In this document: in pieces, positions 1 to 9,032 of the stretch
How the letters are laid out: every line of letters begins with the position of its first letter
How positions within the stretch are numbered: the stretch's first letter is position 1
NCBI GenBank assembly: GCA_905235695.1
Contig: CAJOMW010000010.1
Span: 1-16,049 of the forward strand
Length of the DNA: 16,049 nucleotides
Source: an uncultured Clostridia bacterium
GTDB taxonomy: Bacteria; Bacillota; Clostridia; Oscillospirales; CAG-382
Direction of reading: 5' to 3'
The notes under the pieces: generated by a model
Told to the model about the DNA's origin: nothing
Databases searched by the model: none
Seen by the model: only the letters and a program-made list of their open reading frames with translations
Position numbers and translations under genes: made by a program

Positions 1-53
1 CTTCGCACTTGTTTCCGGCCATTCCCGCAAGAGGGAAGGGCAAAAATCTTTTG

Positions 54-180
54 GTACTTTTCTTTTTCAAGAAAAGTACGTAAAACGTGTCCCCAAAGCA
101 CCGTAAGGTGCTTTTTGTGCCAGAAAGGCACTTTGGAAACTGTACCTGCGCTCAGCAGAGCAACAGAAAAAGAATATAAA
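54..180. repeat. Structured dispersed repeat, copy A
   Basis: This non-coding element contains a perfect 11-bp hairpin (54-64 with 69-79, arms beginning GTACTTTTC), then an 8-bp hairpin AAAGCACC/GGTGCTTT (95-102 with 107-114, loop GTAA), then GTGCC/GGCAC (117-121 with 127-131), and ends in an A-rich stretch with ATATAAAAA. A related sequence in the same order is present at 14744-14848. Both copies lie just downstream of a minus-strand surface-protein gene. No coding potential is apparent. It may be a non-autonomous repeat family or a structured 3' region; the window alone does not decide this. Confidence 0.6.
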
Positions 181-251
181 AAGCCGCTGGAGCAACTTTT
201 CATGTAAGTAAAGAGACTTTGTTGAAAATCCGCCTGAATTATTGTAAAGAA

Positions 252-273
252 GGAGCAGGCTCTCGCCTGCTCC
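252..273 (-). terminator. Terminator of the SLH protein gene
   Basis: A perfect 9-bp stem GGAGCAGGC/GCCTGCTCC with a 4-nt loop lies 25 bases past the stop codon of the large minus-strand gene. On the minus strand it is followed by TTCTTTAC, a moderately T-rich tail. Position and stem strength fit an intrinsic terminator; the tail is not an uninterrupted T run. Confidence 0.7.
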
Positions 274-297
274 CTGTGTGTTATCTATAGATTGTTA

Positions 298-3200
298 TTA
301 TTCGACTATGATGCTCGAAATATAGAATTCATCAGCTGCGTCAAACGGGTCGTATCTCAATCCGGTTATTCTGCCGGCGAAGAGATAGTTCGCTGAAGTT
401 GTAAATTCAAATACTGCAAAGCCTTTATCGTCTACCTCGCCAACTTGTGTGCCGATGATCCTCTTAGCCGCCGTAAATCCGGAATCACCCTCGGTCATGA
501 AGAAGAGCTCACTTGCCGCAGGAATCTTAGTCATGTTCCACTTCACGGATATCGTTATCTTTTGGACGTCTTCCGCATCGAACTGTCCTAAGAGACCTGT
601 GAGTACTACGATCGGGTCTCCTCTGCCATCGTCTCTTTCTTTACCTATACCGTATGCATAGCCGTCCTTGAGTACGAGATTGTTCGATGTGCAGTTGCTG
701 AGCCCTGCGCTTTCAACTATGTCATCTGCGTAGTATTTCTTCTTGAGAGACTCTTTTTCAGCTTCGGTTACAACTCTCTTGCGGTTCTTTGCAATTGCAG
801 CTCTGTTGATTATTGCAGCTGCTTCCGCACGGGAGATGAAATTCTCCGGCAGGAAGTTATAATCGCTGTCAACACCTGTTACCACGCCGGCGTTGTAGAG
901 TTTTAGTACTGACATATATGTCAAATCTTTCTTTGCAAGGTCGGGTACCTCGGTAAACATATTTATCTTGGTGTACCATTCGCTCGGGAGCGCCCTTGCA
1001 ATCATGTCGGCAAACTCTTTACGCTTTGCGTTGGCATTGTAATCCGTATACTGTTCGCTCTTGATTATGCCTGCGTTTATCGCCTCGGTAACGTAAGGAG
1101 CATACCATTCTTCGCCTTCCGCCGGGCTTATCGGCTCGAGGTAGTTGTACTGGCGGTTGAGTCTTACCGCCAGAGTTATGGACTCTGCAACGGTGACGTT
1201 TCCGTAAGGTGCATATATCTCATCGCTCATACCGGTTACGAAGCCGAGCTTGTAAGCCTGCGTTACTTCGGGTGCATACCATTCGCTTTCGGGTACGTCG
1301 GTGAATGGCATTGCTCCCTTGACAACTATGGGGAATCTTGGCGTTGCTGTCGTTCCCGTGATGTCGTCCATATTCTCGGGAACGGTGTCGGTGAACATTA
1401 TCCAGTCAATGTCGAGATCGCCCTTTACGTCGCCGACAACCGAGAACATGAGCGCTTCTATCGTGCCGCTCCACCCCTCAACTGCCGCCATATCATATAC
1501 GAGCATCGAGTACTCATCCGTGAGTTCCTGTACCGCAGACTTATCCTCTGTGAAGCGTCCGCGGACACCGTCCTCTTCTCTGAATAAAATCTTTAAGCCC
1601 TTATTGCTGAAGCCGTCTTCTTTCGCCTTAACAACTATGTAGGGATGCGTGTCTGCATCGAGCGAAATGATAGTAGAAGTAATTGCAGGGCTGTTTGCTG
1701 AGCCGGAAATCATTCCGTTTGACGTATAGGACGCAACGCTTTCGGTTATGCCGCCAAGCGTCATCTGTCTCGTGTACTTAAAGAGCTCTGCATCTCCTTC
1801 GTTGTCGAAGTTGTAGAGTATCGTTCCCTCTCCCCTGGAGCGGCTGAGCGGCGAGATATAGGGTTCGCCTTCGCCGTCATCGGCAAATCTTATACCGCTC
1901 GGCTCTATCTTTCCGGGCTTTGTGAGGTCGGTTACGGAAGACTTGCTGTCATAGTTGTGCTTGGTCGCACCGGTATCGTTCACACCTTCGGAGGTATTTA
2001 CTTTGCCGGAGGACTGTGAAACGGCTTCTGCCGTAGCTATGGCGGTATCTGCGTCGGTTACGACTATGCTGCTTACCGCTGCGGATGTAGCAAAAAGCTT
2101 GACATCCGACATCTCGCCTTCAATTTCGGATATATCGAATATTGCGTAGCCGTTCGCATTCGTTTTCGCTGTAATGCTGCACTCGTCGCCGCTTTCGCTT
2201 GTATACGTGAGGGTTATGGAATTGCCTTCCTTTGTGCCTGCCTTTACGATAATGGCATCTCCGTCTGCAGGATCTATGCTGTCGGAAGCTATGGCAACAT
2301 TCTTGCCGTTTTCGGTAGTGGACTCAAAGGCAATATCCTTATCCCATATAGCGTAGAGTACGGTGTCGTCAACTATTCCAAAAGTTTTGGAAACGCCTGC
2401 TTTGTCGTCGGGATCCTTGGACCAGCCGGTGAACGAGTAGCCCTTGCGTGAAGGAGTTGCGGAAGCGACGTATGTGTCGCCCCATGTAGCCGTAGCGCTG
2501 TCGGGAAGTCCGGTAACCTCGTCGCTTGTATTTGCGTTGAAGGATACCGTTCTCTTCATATCCGCAACGAGAATATACTCAAGTCTGGTGATACTCTTAT
2601 AGATGTTGTTCGGGTCTATTCTTAAAGCTGTTATATCATTTTCGACATATTCGCCGATCTTGGAGAAGTCGAGAACGTATGTATCGAAGCTGTCAACGCC
2701 TTTTCCTTCGAGAGTAGCTTTTAAAGATCTTGATTCGCTGAGCGCACTGTTAAAGCCGGCAGCAGACGCATCATAGAACCGATAGTATATTTGGAAGAAA
2801 TCATCCGCAGTGGTTGCCATCTTTACATATACTTTGTAGTAATCCGAGCCCTTTATCGGGGTGTTCGTACCGTATTCCACGTATGCCATCATATCTCCGC
2901 TGGTTTTTACGTCGTTGTTAAGCTCGAGATAATTAGCTGTCTTTGTAGTAGTAGCGTCGAACTTGATAGGTTCCGCATTGTAGAATGGGTAGTAATAGCC
3001 TCTGCCCCATACCGCATACAGAGTAACGTCCTTTGTAACGGTGAGAATATCAACGGTCTCAAGGGTGTCGTCCGAGGTCGCCCAGCCGAGGAATGCATAT
3101 CCGTCTCTTACGGGTCTCTTATCGGATATTTTGTAATATCCGCTTGCAGTGTCGTCTTCCGGCATATTGCTTACGGAATCGGTGGTGTTTGCGTCGTAGT

Positions 3201-6200
3201 GAATAGTAGAGGGCTCTACCTGATTCTTTATGGTAACATCGTAAGTAGCTACTACTTTTCTGTTATAGTTGGATACGGCGGTTATGGTGATATCGCCGTT
3301 CATCATGGGAACTACTGCGCCGGTATCCTCATCTATCTGAGCTTTGGTATTGTCGCTTATTGACCACGTAGCTGTGTGGTTCGGAATGGTTTCTTCTTCG
3401 TCAAATACAAGCTTGTAGGTGGTCTTCCTCTGAGCGGCGGTTATCTCTGTAGGTCCGCTTATCTCCATAGAGTACATAATATACGGATCGGTCTTCGGGA
3501 AAGTATAGGATATGAGAAGATTTCCGGTTGCGTCGTCAATAGATATTTCCGCTTCTTTTCCGTCGATCGTCGCCTTTACGTCATCCTTGAATCTCGCGCC
3601 GGCACCGGCCTTCGGAGATACTGCTATCTCTACTGTATAAACAGTGTTTTCGTTGAACGCGCCGTCCGAAAGTCCGTTCTTCCAGGTAAGCGACTGGAAA
3701 GATGCGTTGGAGTTCTTGACGGTCGCCTTAGTGACCGCCTGTTCGCCCGTTACGGGAGCGGTAACGCCGGTTATCTCTATAACGTCGTCGTCAAACACGT
3801 CCGTTTCAATGAATCTTACGTCTCTTACAGCCCATCCGGGAAGTCCGTCGCAGGCGTCGATTCTCAGCCAGTATATCTGACCTGCCCAATATTGGTTCGT
3901 GGAGAGATTAAATATGTAAGAAACGTACTTTCCGTCTTCGGATATCTCCTGCTTTACACCCTTAACGCCTCTTGACGAAGCATAGCTCTCAGCAGGTGTA
4001 AGGCTGAAGTAGCCGTCAGGGTCAGTTCCCTGGGCGAGAATATTTGAATATCCTTCGTCTGTGTATTCTGCGTCAAATCTTACAACTGCCGCCTTTATAT
4101 CGGATGCATAGAATCCGAGAGGAAGCTTGATTGACGTATCCATATTGGTACTGGTATCCGGATGGAGAAGAACCTCATTGCCCTTATAAAAAGTTTCGAG
4201 AGGATCTACTTTGTTATAGGTAATTCCTTCATAGTTTGAGGGAATAGCAAAGTTGAAGTCATAGGAAACCACTGCGTAAAGAGTTACGTCCTCGGTGGGA
4301 GTTATATCATAGATTATGTCGTCATAATCGCCTGTCGTCGACCAGCCGTTGAATCTCTTGGTTCCCTCGGGGGTTATGCTGTCGTAGGTCTTGGAGAGGT
4401 CTACCGACTCGCCGCTGAATACCACGATGGAGTCGGGACCGGAAACGAGTCCGTCGCCCTTGAAGCTTACCGTATATATCTCTTCGTCGGTCTTTACGTT
4501 AGGCTCGAGGACTACGCTGCTCTCGAGGTTTACAACATCACCTGCTGCGTAAACGTTGCCGTTCTGATCCTTCCAGGGCTTTTCTTCGTCGATATACCAT
4601 CTGGAGTCGGTAACTTCATAGGGAAGCTCGCTCGTTATGGTAACTGCCTTGTCGCTGTCGGATTCAAAGAATGCGGTTTCAGCCGGCGTGGCTGCGCCTT
4701 CCTTGAGCACAGTGTAGAAGCCGGGAACGTATGAGAGCGAGTATACCGCTCTGTATATTTCAAGGTCATCTATCGCATAGCGAGGATCGCAGGAACTGGA
4801 CGGACTTGAATAGATGCTGATGCCCTCGCTTGCGTACACCGCTCTCTTTGCGGTTACGGTAAATTCGAATTCAAATTCATGCCAAGCATTGTCTGCGGGA
4901 ACCGACAAGTTACTGCATACAACGTGGTCCACGTTATTTTCATGTCCCACAACATCTGCGACGTCGCCCGTAAACTGAACCGAAAAAGAAACCCGTACCG
5001 GCTCATCGCTCGCAACGGCTTCTCCGTTGCTGCCGGTGGCATAGCCAAGGTTCTTTACTTTAAATTTTCCCTTGTATGCACCGGGTCTTATTGTCATGTA
5101 TACCATGTTATGATTCCATACCTGTGAAGAACCGTCATTCACGTAAGCATAGTAAGCCTTGTTTCCGTCCGTTTCTTCAACCACGTCCGTGGTATAAAGC
5201 GAGCTGGAATTGCGCATCGGAGAATAACCGGATTCCATATCTCCGAGTCCTATCAGATCGTCGCCGACATCGGGGGTTTCAGATGCCAATTTATACGAAA
5301 GTGCAGTAAACGTAAGAAGATCCTCGCCGTCCGCGGTCACTATGTTGGATCTGAAGGAGCCTATGGAAATAGTTGAGCCTAAATTCTTAGGTGCTACGTA
5401 AACGATGACAGTCTTGGTCTCATCATCGTAGTCAACGGCTACCGCATCGGCGTAATTGAGGTTGTCAAGCGTTACGGTAGCAGGGTTTACAGCTTTTTCA
5501 AATGTGAAGTAAGCGCCGGGGAATCTCGGATCCACGTCCGAAGTCTTTCCGTCATAGCCTGAGGCGGATACGGGGCTTATTCTGCCGAATCCCGCTTCGG
5601 ACATCCAAACCGCCTTAAACGTCTTAGCTTCGGTAACATACACAGTTGCGCCGCCGGCATATGTATTCTCTCCGTCGGTCCAGCCTATGAACATATATCC
5701 GTCCTTCGAAATTGCCGATCCCTTGGGGAGAACGAGAGAACCCTCTTCGCCTTCGTTAAAGGCGTATGTGGTGTCAGCGCTCGTTATGCCGCCGTCGGCG
5801 TCGAGAGTTACGCTGAATGTATTTCTCTCCCAGACTGCGTAAAGGGTTATGCGGCTGTTGGAGTCGAGTTCCGACTTTGCGGGGGTTATGGAGGTTATTA
5901 TACCGTCAGCCGTCGCACTTTTTGAGCGTGCCCAGCCCTTGAAGGTATAGTACTGACGGGTAAACGAGGTCTCGGTGGGAAGAGTCGCAGTTTTGCCCAC
6001 TTGAACGGTTATGGGATCGTCTCCGTCTCCGCTTCCGCCGTTAGCGTCAAACACGATCTCAGCCTCTACCGGAACACTATCTATCTTTATGTTGTCGAGG
6101 CAGAAGTAGTGAGGGTTGCTGCTGGATGCGGCAGACGCATTGGAATGTACCATGCAGAAGTCGAGAGAGATCTCGGAAGTGTCCTCGCCGAGGTCTACTG

Positions 6201-6705
6201 TCTTGGTAACCGTCGTCCATGCGCCCGCACTTATTGCCGTCGAGTTTTTCGGAACGAGAGATACCGACGTTTCGCCGTAATTGAAATTGGAAGAAACGAC
6301 CCTCGTCGGTGTTCTTCCTCTGTTGTTCTCCGGCATAACGTCGTAGGAAATCGTATATCTGCCTTCCGGGAAGTCGCCATCTATGGGGAGAATGACCTTG
6401 GGGTCCGCATCGCTCGTTACCTTTATGCGGGCATAGGTATTTCCGGAAGCCGTGGCTTTGGCAACAGTCGTAGATGTTGTTTCGTTCTGAAGCATTGATA
6501 CGTTTCCGTCTTCAAAATCGAATTCGATCGGGAAGTCCGCATCCTCCGCGAGCGAAGCCTTGGCCTTATCTTTTTCAATCGCTGCGGCAAAATTCCCAGT
6601 GGCTTCTACACCTTGATCAGCTTCAAACGCAAATGCCGGGAGGCAAAAAGCGAATGTAGACACGATCATGGCAAAGCTGAGAATAATGCTGATTAGCTTT
6701 TTCAT
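298..6705 (-). CDS. Large secreted SLH-domain surface protein with InlB-type B repeats
   Basis: This 2135-residue protein begins with a signal peptide (MKK, hydrophobic core, probable cleavage after AFA at about residue 26). The start at 6705 is preferred over an upstream in-frame ATG at 6750 because the signal peptide and an AAAGGAG site both fit it. Listeria/Bacteroides (InlB B, Flg_new-like) repeats, recognised by the LYAVW ending, lie at about 216-294, 295-367, 744-816, 1166-1236 and 1382-1457. Between them are beta-sandwich, carbohydrate-binding-like segments and a Big_2-like Ig segment (about 1080-1160). Three SLH domains follow (about 1800-1857, 1862-1910, 1915-1970), then a tail of about 150 residues. 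SLH domains normally attach proteins to cell-wall secondary polymers. The third keeps a TRAE-like SRAE; the first two read VAES and KRKE. No catalytic domain is recognised. A role in surface adhesion or glycan binding is inference. Confidence 0.9.
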   Translation of the reverse strand: MKKLISIILSFAMIVSTFAFCLPAFAFEADQGVEATGNFAAAIEKDKAKASLAEDADFPIEFDFEDGNVSMLQNETTSTTVAKATASGNTYARIKVTSDADPKVILPIDGDFPEGRYTISYDVMPENNRGRTPTRVVSSNFNYGETSVSLVPKNSTAISAGAWTTVTKTVDLGEDTSEISLDFCMVHSNASAASSSNPHYFCLDNIKIDSVPVEAEIVFDANGGSGDGDDPITVQVGKTATLPTETSFTRQYYTFKGWARSKSATADGIITSITPAKSELDSNSRITLYAVWERNTFSVTLDADGGITSADTTYAFNEGEEGSLVLPKGSAISKDGYMFIGWTDGENTYAGGATVYVTEAKTFKAVWMSEAGFGRISPVSASGYDGKTSDVDPRFPGAYFTFEKAVNPATVTLDNLNYADAVAVDYDDETKTVIVYVAPKNLGSTISIGSFRSNIVTADGEDLLTFTALSYKLASETPDVGDDLIGLGDMESGYSPMRNSSSLYTTDVVEETDGNKAYYAYVNDGSSQVWNHNMVYMTIRPGAYKGKFKVKNLGYATGSNGEAVASDEPVRVSFSVQFTGDVADVVGHENNVDHVVCSNLSVPADNAWHEFEFEFTVTAKRAVYASEGISIYSSPSSSCDPRYAIDDLEIYRAVYSLSYVPGFYTVLKEGAATPAETAFFESDSDKAVTITSELPYEVTDSRWYIDEEKPWKDQNGNVYAAGDVVNLESSVVLEPNVKTDEEIYTVSFKGDGLVSGPDSIVVFSGESVDLSKTYDSITPEGTKRFNGWSTTGDYDDIIYDITPTEDVTLYAVVSYDFNFAIPSNYEGITYNKVDPLETFYKGNEVLLHPDTSTNMDTSIKLPLGFYASDIKAAVVRFDAEYTDEGYSNILAQGTDPDGYFSLTPAESYASSRGVKGVKQEISEDGKYVSYIFNLSTNQYWAGQIYWLRIDACDGLPGWAVRDVRFIETDVFDDDVIEITGVTAPVTGEQAVTKATVKNSNASFQSLTWKNGLSDGAFNENTVYTVEIAVSPKAGAGARFKDDVKATIDGKEAEISIDDATGNLLISYTFPKTDPYIMYSMEISGPTEITAAQRKTTYKLVFDEEETIPNHTATWSISDNTKAQIDEDTGAVVPMMNGDITITAVSNYNRKVVATYDVTIKNQVEPSTIHYDANTTDSVSNMPEDDTASGYYKISDKRPVRDGYAFLGWATSDDTLETVDILTVTKDVTLYAVWGRGYYYPFYNAEPIKFDATTTKTANYLELNNDVKTSGDMMAYVEYGTNTPIKGSDYYKVYVKMATTADDFFQIYYRFYDASAAGFNSALSESRSLKATLEGKGVDSFDTYVLDFSKIGEYVENDITALRIDPNNIYKSITRLEYILVADMKRTVSFNANTSDEVTGLPDSATATWGDTYVASATPSRKGYSFTGWSKDPDDKAGVSKTFGIVDDTVLYAIWDKDIAFESTTENGKNVAIASDSIDPADGDAIIVKAGTKEGNSITLTYTSESGDECSITAKTNANGYAIFDISEIEGEMSDVKLFATSAAVSSIVVTDADTAIATAEAVSQSSGKVNTSEGVNDTGATKHNYDSKSSVTDLTKPGKIEPSGIRFADDGEGEPYISPLSRSRGEGTILYNFDNEGDAELFKYTRQMTLGGITESVASYTSNGMISGSANSPAITSTIISLDADTHPYIVVKAKEDGFSNKGLKILFREEDGVRGRFTEDKSAVQELTDEYSMLVYDMAAVEGWSGTIEALMFSVVGDVKGDLDIDWIMFTDTVPENMDDITGTTATPRFPIVVKGAMPFTDVPESEWYAPEVTQAYKLGFVTGMSDEIYAPYGNVTVAESITLAVRLNRQYNYLEPISPAEGEEWYAPYVTEAINAGIIKSEQYTDYNANAKRKEFADMIARALPSEWYTKINMFTEVPDLAKKDLTYMSVLKLYNAGVVTGVDSDYNFLPENFISRAEAAAIINRAAIAKNRKRVVTEAEKESLKKKYYADDIVESAGLSNCTSNNLVLKDGYAYGIGKERDDGRGDPIVVLTGLLGQFDAEDVQKITISVKWNMTKIPAASELFFMTEGDSGFTAAKRIIGTQVGEVDDKGFAVFEFTTSANYLFAGRITGLRYDPFDAADEFYISSIIVE

Positions 6706-6799
6706 GTGAACTGCACTCCTTTTGTATGTGTTCTGTATTATTCCGGGCATAGCCGTCCCCTAAAAAAGGCGACAAATACCCCTATAGAAATACGTGTAC

Positions 6800-6828
6800 A
6801 TTATACAACAAAACAACCTGATTGTCAA
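6800..6828 (-). promoter_or_regulatory. Sigma-A promoter of the SLH protein gene
   Basis: On the minus strand TTGACA (6823-6828) is separated by exactly 17 bases from TATAAT (6800-6805), both hexamers perfect. Transcription would start near 6793, giving a leader of about 88 bases before the ATG at 6705. A second, weaker AGGGGA site precedes an upstream ATG at 6750 in the same leader. Confidence 0.85.
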
Positions 6829-6911
6829 TACTTAGGGCGCAATTTGGCTTTTATGCGGTCTCAAATTGTCATTTTTAACACTGTCACACAAAATATATGA
6901 CAAAAAAGCAC

Positions 6912-6946
6912 AAAAGACGCAATATTTTGATTTAATTGCGTCTTTT
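6912..6946 (-). terminator. Terminator of htpG
   Basis: A 12-bp perfect stem AAAAGACGCAAT/ATTGCGTCTTTT with an 11-nt AT-rich loop lies about 40 bases past the htpG stop. The arms carry A and T runs on both sides, so it could work in both directions. It separates htpG from the promoter of the SLH gene. Confidence 0.8.
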
Positions 6947-6987
6947 TTTATTTACAAATTGTGCAATATATACAAAATTTGAACTTT

Positions 6988-8874
6988 TTACAGCTTGGAA
7001 TAAAGCTCCGAAGCTCCGCCTATGAGGTCGGAGAGCTCGTCGGCTTCGAGGGGGCGCTGAGCGATGAGGGCGAGCAGATATATCTGCCTTGCAATCTTTT
7101 CGCACAGCTCCTTATCGCCGTCCGATGCGATTTTTTCGGAAAGGTGCGACGTGAGCGGGTTTGCGGCGTTCAGAACGAGCGTCATTTCCTGCGGCATGTT
7201 CATCGACGAAGCGCCGCCGTAGAGCTTCATCATGTCGGCAAAGCGCCTCGAGTCCTCCGAGAGGTTTAGAAGCGCCGGAATGCTCTCATCCTTCAGATAT
7301 TCTGCGCTCACCTTGAGCGAGTCGCCCTTTCCGAGCGCGTCTTTTACAAATCCCGTGAGCTTTTCAAGCTCCTCTGTGCTTTCGCTCTCCTTTTCCTCCT
7401 TTAAGATATCGGAGAATCCGCTGTCTACTCTGACAAACTTTACATCCTTCAGCTCTTCGCCGTTATCTCCGCTTTCGACGGCGCTTATAAACTGCAAATC
7501 CATCAGCTTGTCAAGCGACAGCACAGTTACGTTCTGCTTGTCGAACGCCGATATATACGCAGATTGCTGCTTTACGTCATCGGAGTAGTACACCTTTTTA
7601 TTGAAATTCTCAGCCGAGGCGTATTCCTTCAATGTGACGTACTTTCCGGAGGTAGTCTTATACAGAACGGAGTCCTTTACCTTTGAGAAGAACTTCTCGT
7701 CCCTCACGCATCCGTACTCGACGAACAGCTTCATGCCGTCCCACATCTCTTCGTACTTCTCCCTCTCCGTGTTGAAGAGCGAGTTTATCTTGTCGCAAAC
7801 CTTCTTTACGATATGGGCGGATATCTTTGAGACGTAGCCGTTTGTCTGGAGATAGCTTCTCGAGACGTTCAGAGGAAGCTCGGGGCAGTCTATGACGCCC
7901 TTTAAGAGGAGCAGGTACTCCGGTATGACTTCCTTTATATTGTCCGCCACGAACACCTGGTTGTAGTACAGCTTTACCTGTCCCTCGTAAGAGCCGAACT
8001 CGTTCTCAAAGCGAGGGAAGTAGAGTATGCCCTTGAAATTGAGAGGATACTCGGCGTTTATGTGAATGTGGAAGAGCGGCTCGCGGTAGTCGTTGAAGAC
8101 CTTGCGGTAAAACTCGGCGTACTCCTCCTCGGTGCAGTCCTGCGGCTTTTTCAGCCAGAGAGGCGTAGTGTCGTTTATCGGCTTTATTTCCTTTTCCCCG
8201 GGCTCTTCGCCGTCCTTGTTCTCCTCGACCTTTTCGGGCAGGACGGTGAAATATATCTCGTACGGCATGAAGGAGCAGAACTTGTCGAGTATCTCTCTTA
8301 TCTTGTACTCGTTCGCATAAGACTTTTCATCTTCGTTTATGTGGAGGATGACGTCCGTTCCTCTGCCTTCCCTCTCGCAGCTCCTCATCTCGTATTCGCC
8401 GTCGTCGTTGCCCGTCCACCAGACTGCCTTGTCGTCGTGCCACGACTTTGACTTTATCTCTACTTTGTCCGCTATCATGAACGCCGAGTAGAAGCCGAGA
8501 CCGAAATGTCCGATTATGCCGTTGCCGTCGTCCTCGCCCTTGCCCTCGTACTTTTCGATAAAGTCAAGAGCGCCCGAGAGGGCTATCTTATTGATGTATT
8601 TGTCCACTTCCTCCTCGTTCATGCCTATTCCGTTATCGGAAAAGGTGAGCGTGCCGAGATCGTTGTCCAGCACTACGTCTATCCTGTACGGCTCTCCGTC
8701 GGACTCTGCCTCAGAGAGGGATACGAGCCGCTTGAATTTTGTTATCGCATCGCATCCGTTTGATACCAGCTCGCGCACAAAGATGTCCTTGTCAGAGTAG
8801 AGCCACTTCTTTATGACGGGGAAAATATTCTGTGTTTCGACGGATATACCGCCTTTTTTTACCTGTTCACTCAC
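6988..8874 (-). CDS. htpG: Hsp90-family molecular chaperone HtpG
   Basis: This 628-residue protein is full length for bacterial HtpG (E. coli 624). It is an ATP-dependent cytosolic chaperone dimer. The N-terminal GHKL ATPase motifs are visible: RELVSNGCD (34-42) with the catalytic Glu35 and Mg-binding Asn39, DNGIGM (80-85), and GHFGLGFYSAF (122-132), with GTDVILHI near 172-179. The usual SNASDA reads SNGCDA here, which keeps the key Glu, Asn and Asp. The middle and C-terminal dimerisation regions follow without interruption. The start is GTG at 8874, with AAAGGA about 10 bases upstream. It is a single gene with its own terminator, divergent from the operon at 9033. I see no CIRCE-type inverted repeat (TTAGCACTC-N9-GAGTGCTAA) upstream. 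Confidence 0.96.
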   Translation of the reverse strand: MSEQVKKGGISVETQNIFPVIKKWLYSDKDIFVRELVSNGCDAITKFKRLVSLSEAESDGEPYRIDVVLDNDLGTLTFSDNGIGMNEEEVDKYINKIALSGALDFIEKYEGKGEDDGNGIIGHFGLGFYSAFMIADKVEIKSKSWHDDKAVWWTGNDDGEYEMRSCEREGRGTDVILHINEDEKSYANEYKIREILDKFCSFMPYEIYFTVLPEKVEENKDGEEPGEKEIKPINDTTPLWLKKPQDCTEEEYAEFYRKVFNDYREPLFHIHINAEYPLNFKGILYFPRFENEFGSYEGQVKLYYNQVFVADNIKEVIPEYLLLLKGVIDCPELPLNVSRSYLQTNGYVSKISAHIVKKVCDKINSLFNTEREKYEEMWDGMKLFVEYGCVRDEKFFSKVKDSVLYKTTSGKYVTLKEYASAENFNKKVYYSDDVKQQSAYISAFDKQNVTVLSLDKLMDLQFISAVESGDNGEELKDVKFVRVDSGFSDILKEEKESESTEELEKLTGFVKDALGKGDSLKVSAEYLKDESIPALLNLSEDSRRFADMMKLYGGASSMNMPQEMTLVLNAANPLTSHLSEKIASDGDKELCEKIARQIYLLALIAQRPLEADELSDLIGGASELYSKL

Positions 8875-8975
8875 TGTTATACAGTCCTTTCATTTTTCTT
8901 TTAAGGAGCATTTTACAACCTAAGTTGCATGATATCTTTGCTATTTTGTTAACAATGTATTATTTCACACGATAC

Positions 8976-9004
8976 TTGACACATACGGGTATAAAATGTA
9001 TAAT
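8976..9004 (+). promoter_or_regulatory. Sigma-A promoter of the membrane protein/hydrolase operon
   Basis: A perfect TTGACA (8976-8981) and perfect TATAAT (8999-9004) are separated by 17 bases. The predicted start near 9011 gives a leader of about 22 bases, with an AAAGGAG site at 9019-9025, seven bases before the ATG at 9033. Confidence 0.85.
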
Positions 9005-9032
9005 AAGTACAGAAAGCGAAAGGAGCACAGCA

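Noticed and set aside
2791..3975. Several + strand open frames within the SLH gene
   Set aside because: They are antisense to a continuous multidomain protein and have no ribosome binding sites or recognisable motifs.
6706..6750. Upstream in-frame ATG for the SLH protein, with an AGGGGA site
   Set aside because: It would place 15 polar residues before the signal peptide. The ATG at 6705 has a better site (AAAGGAG) and a standard MKK start.
6706..6793. Leader of the SLH gene as a riboswitch (for example c-di-GMP)
   Set aside because: No conserved aptamer motifs or stable fold could be recognised in about 88 bases.
8875..8975. HrcA/CIRCE control of htpG
   Set aside because: No TTAGCACTC-N9-GAGTGCTAA type inverted repeat is present, and no clear htpG promoter could be assigned.
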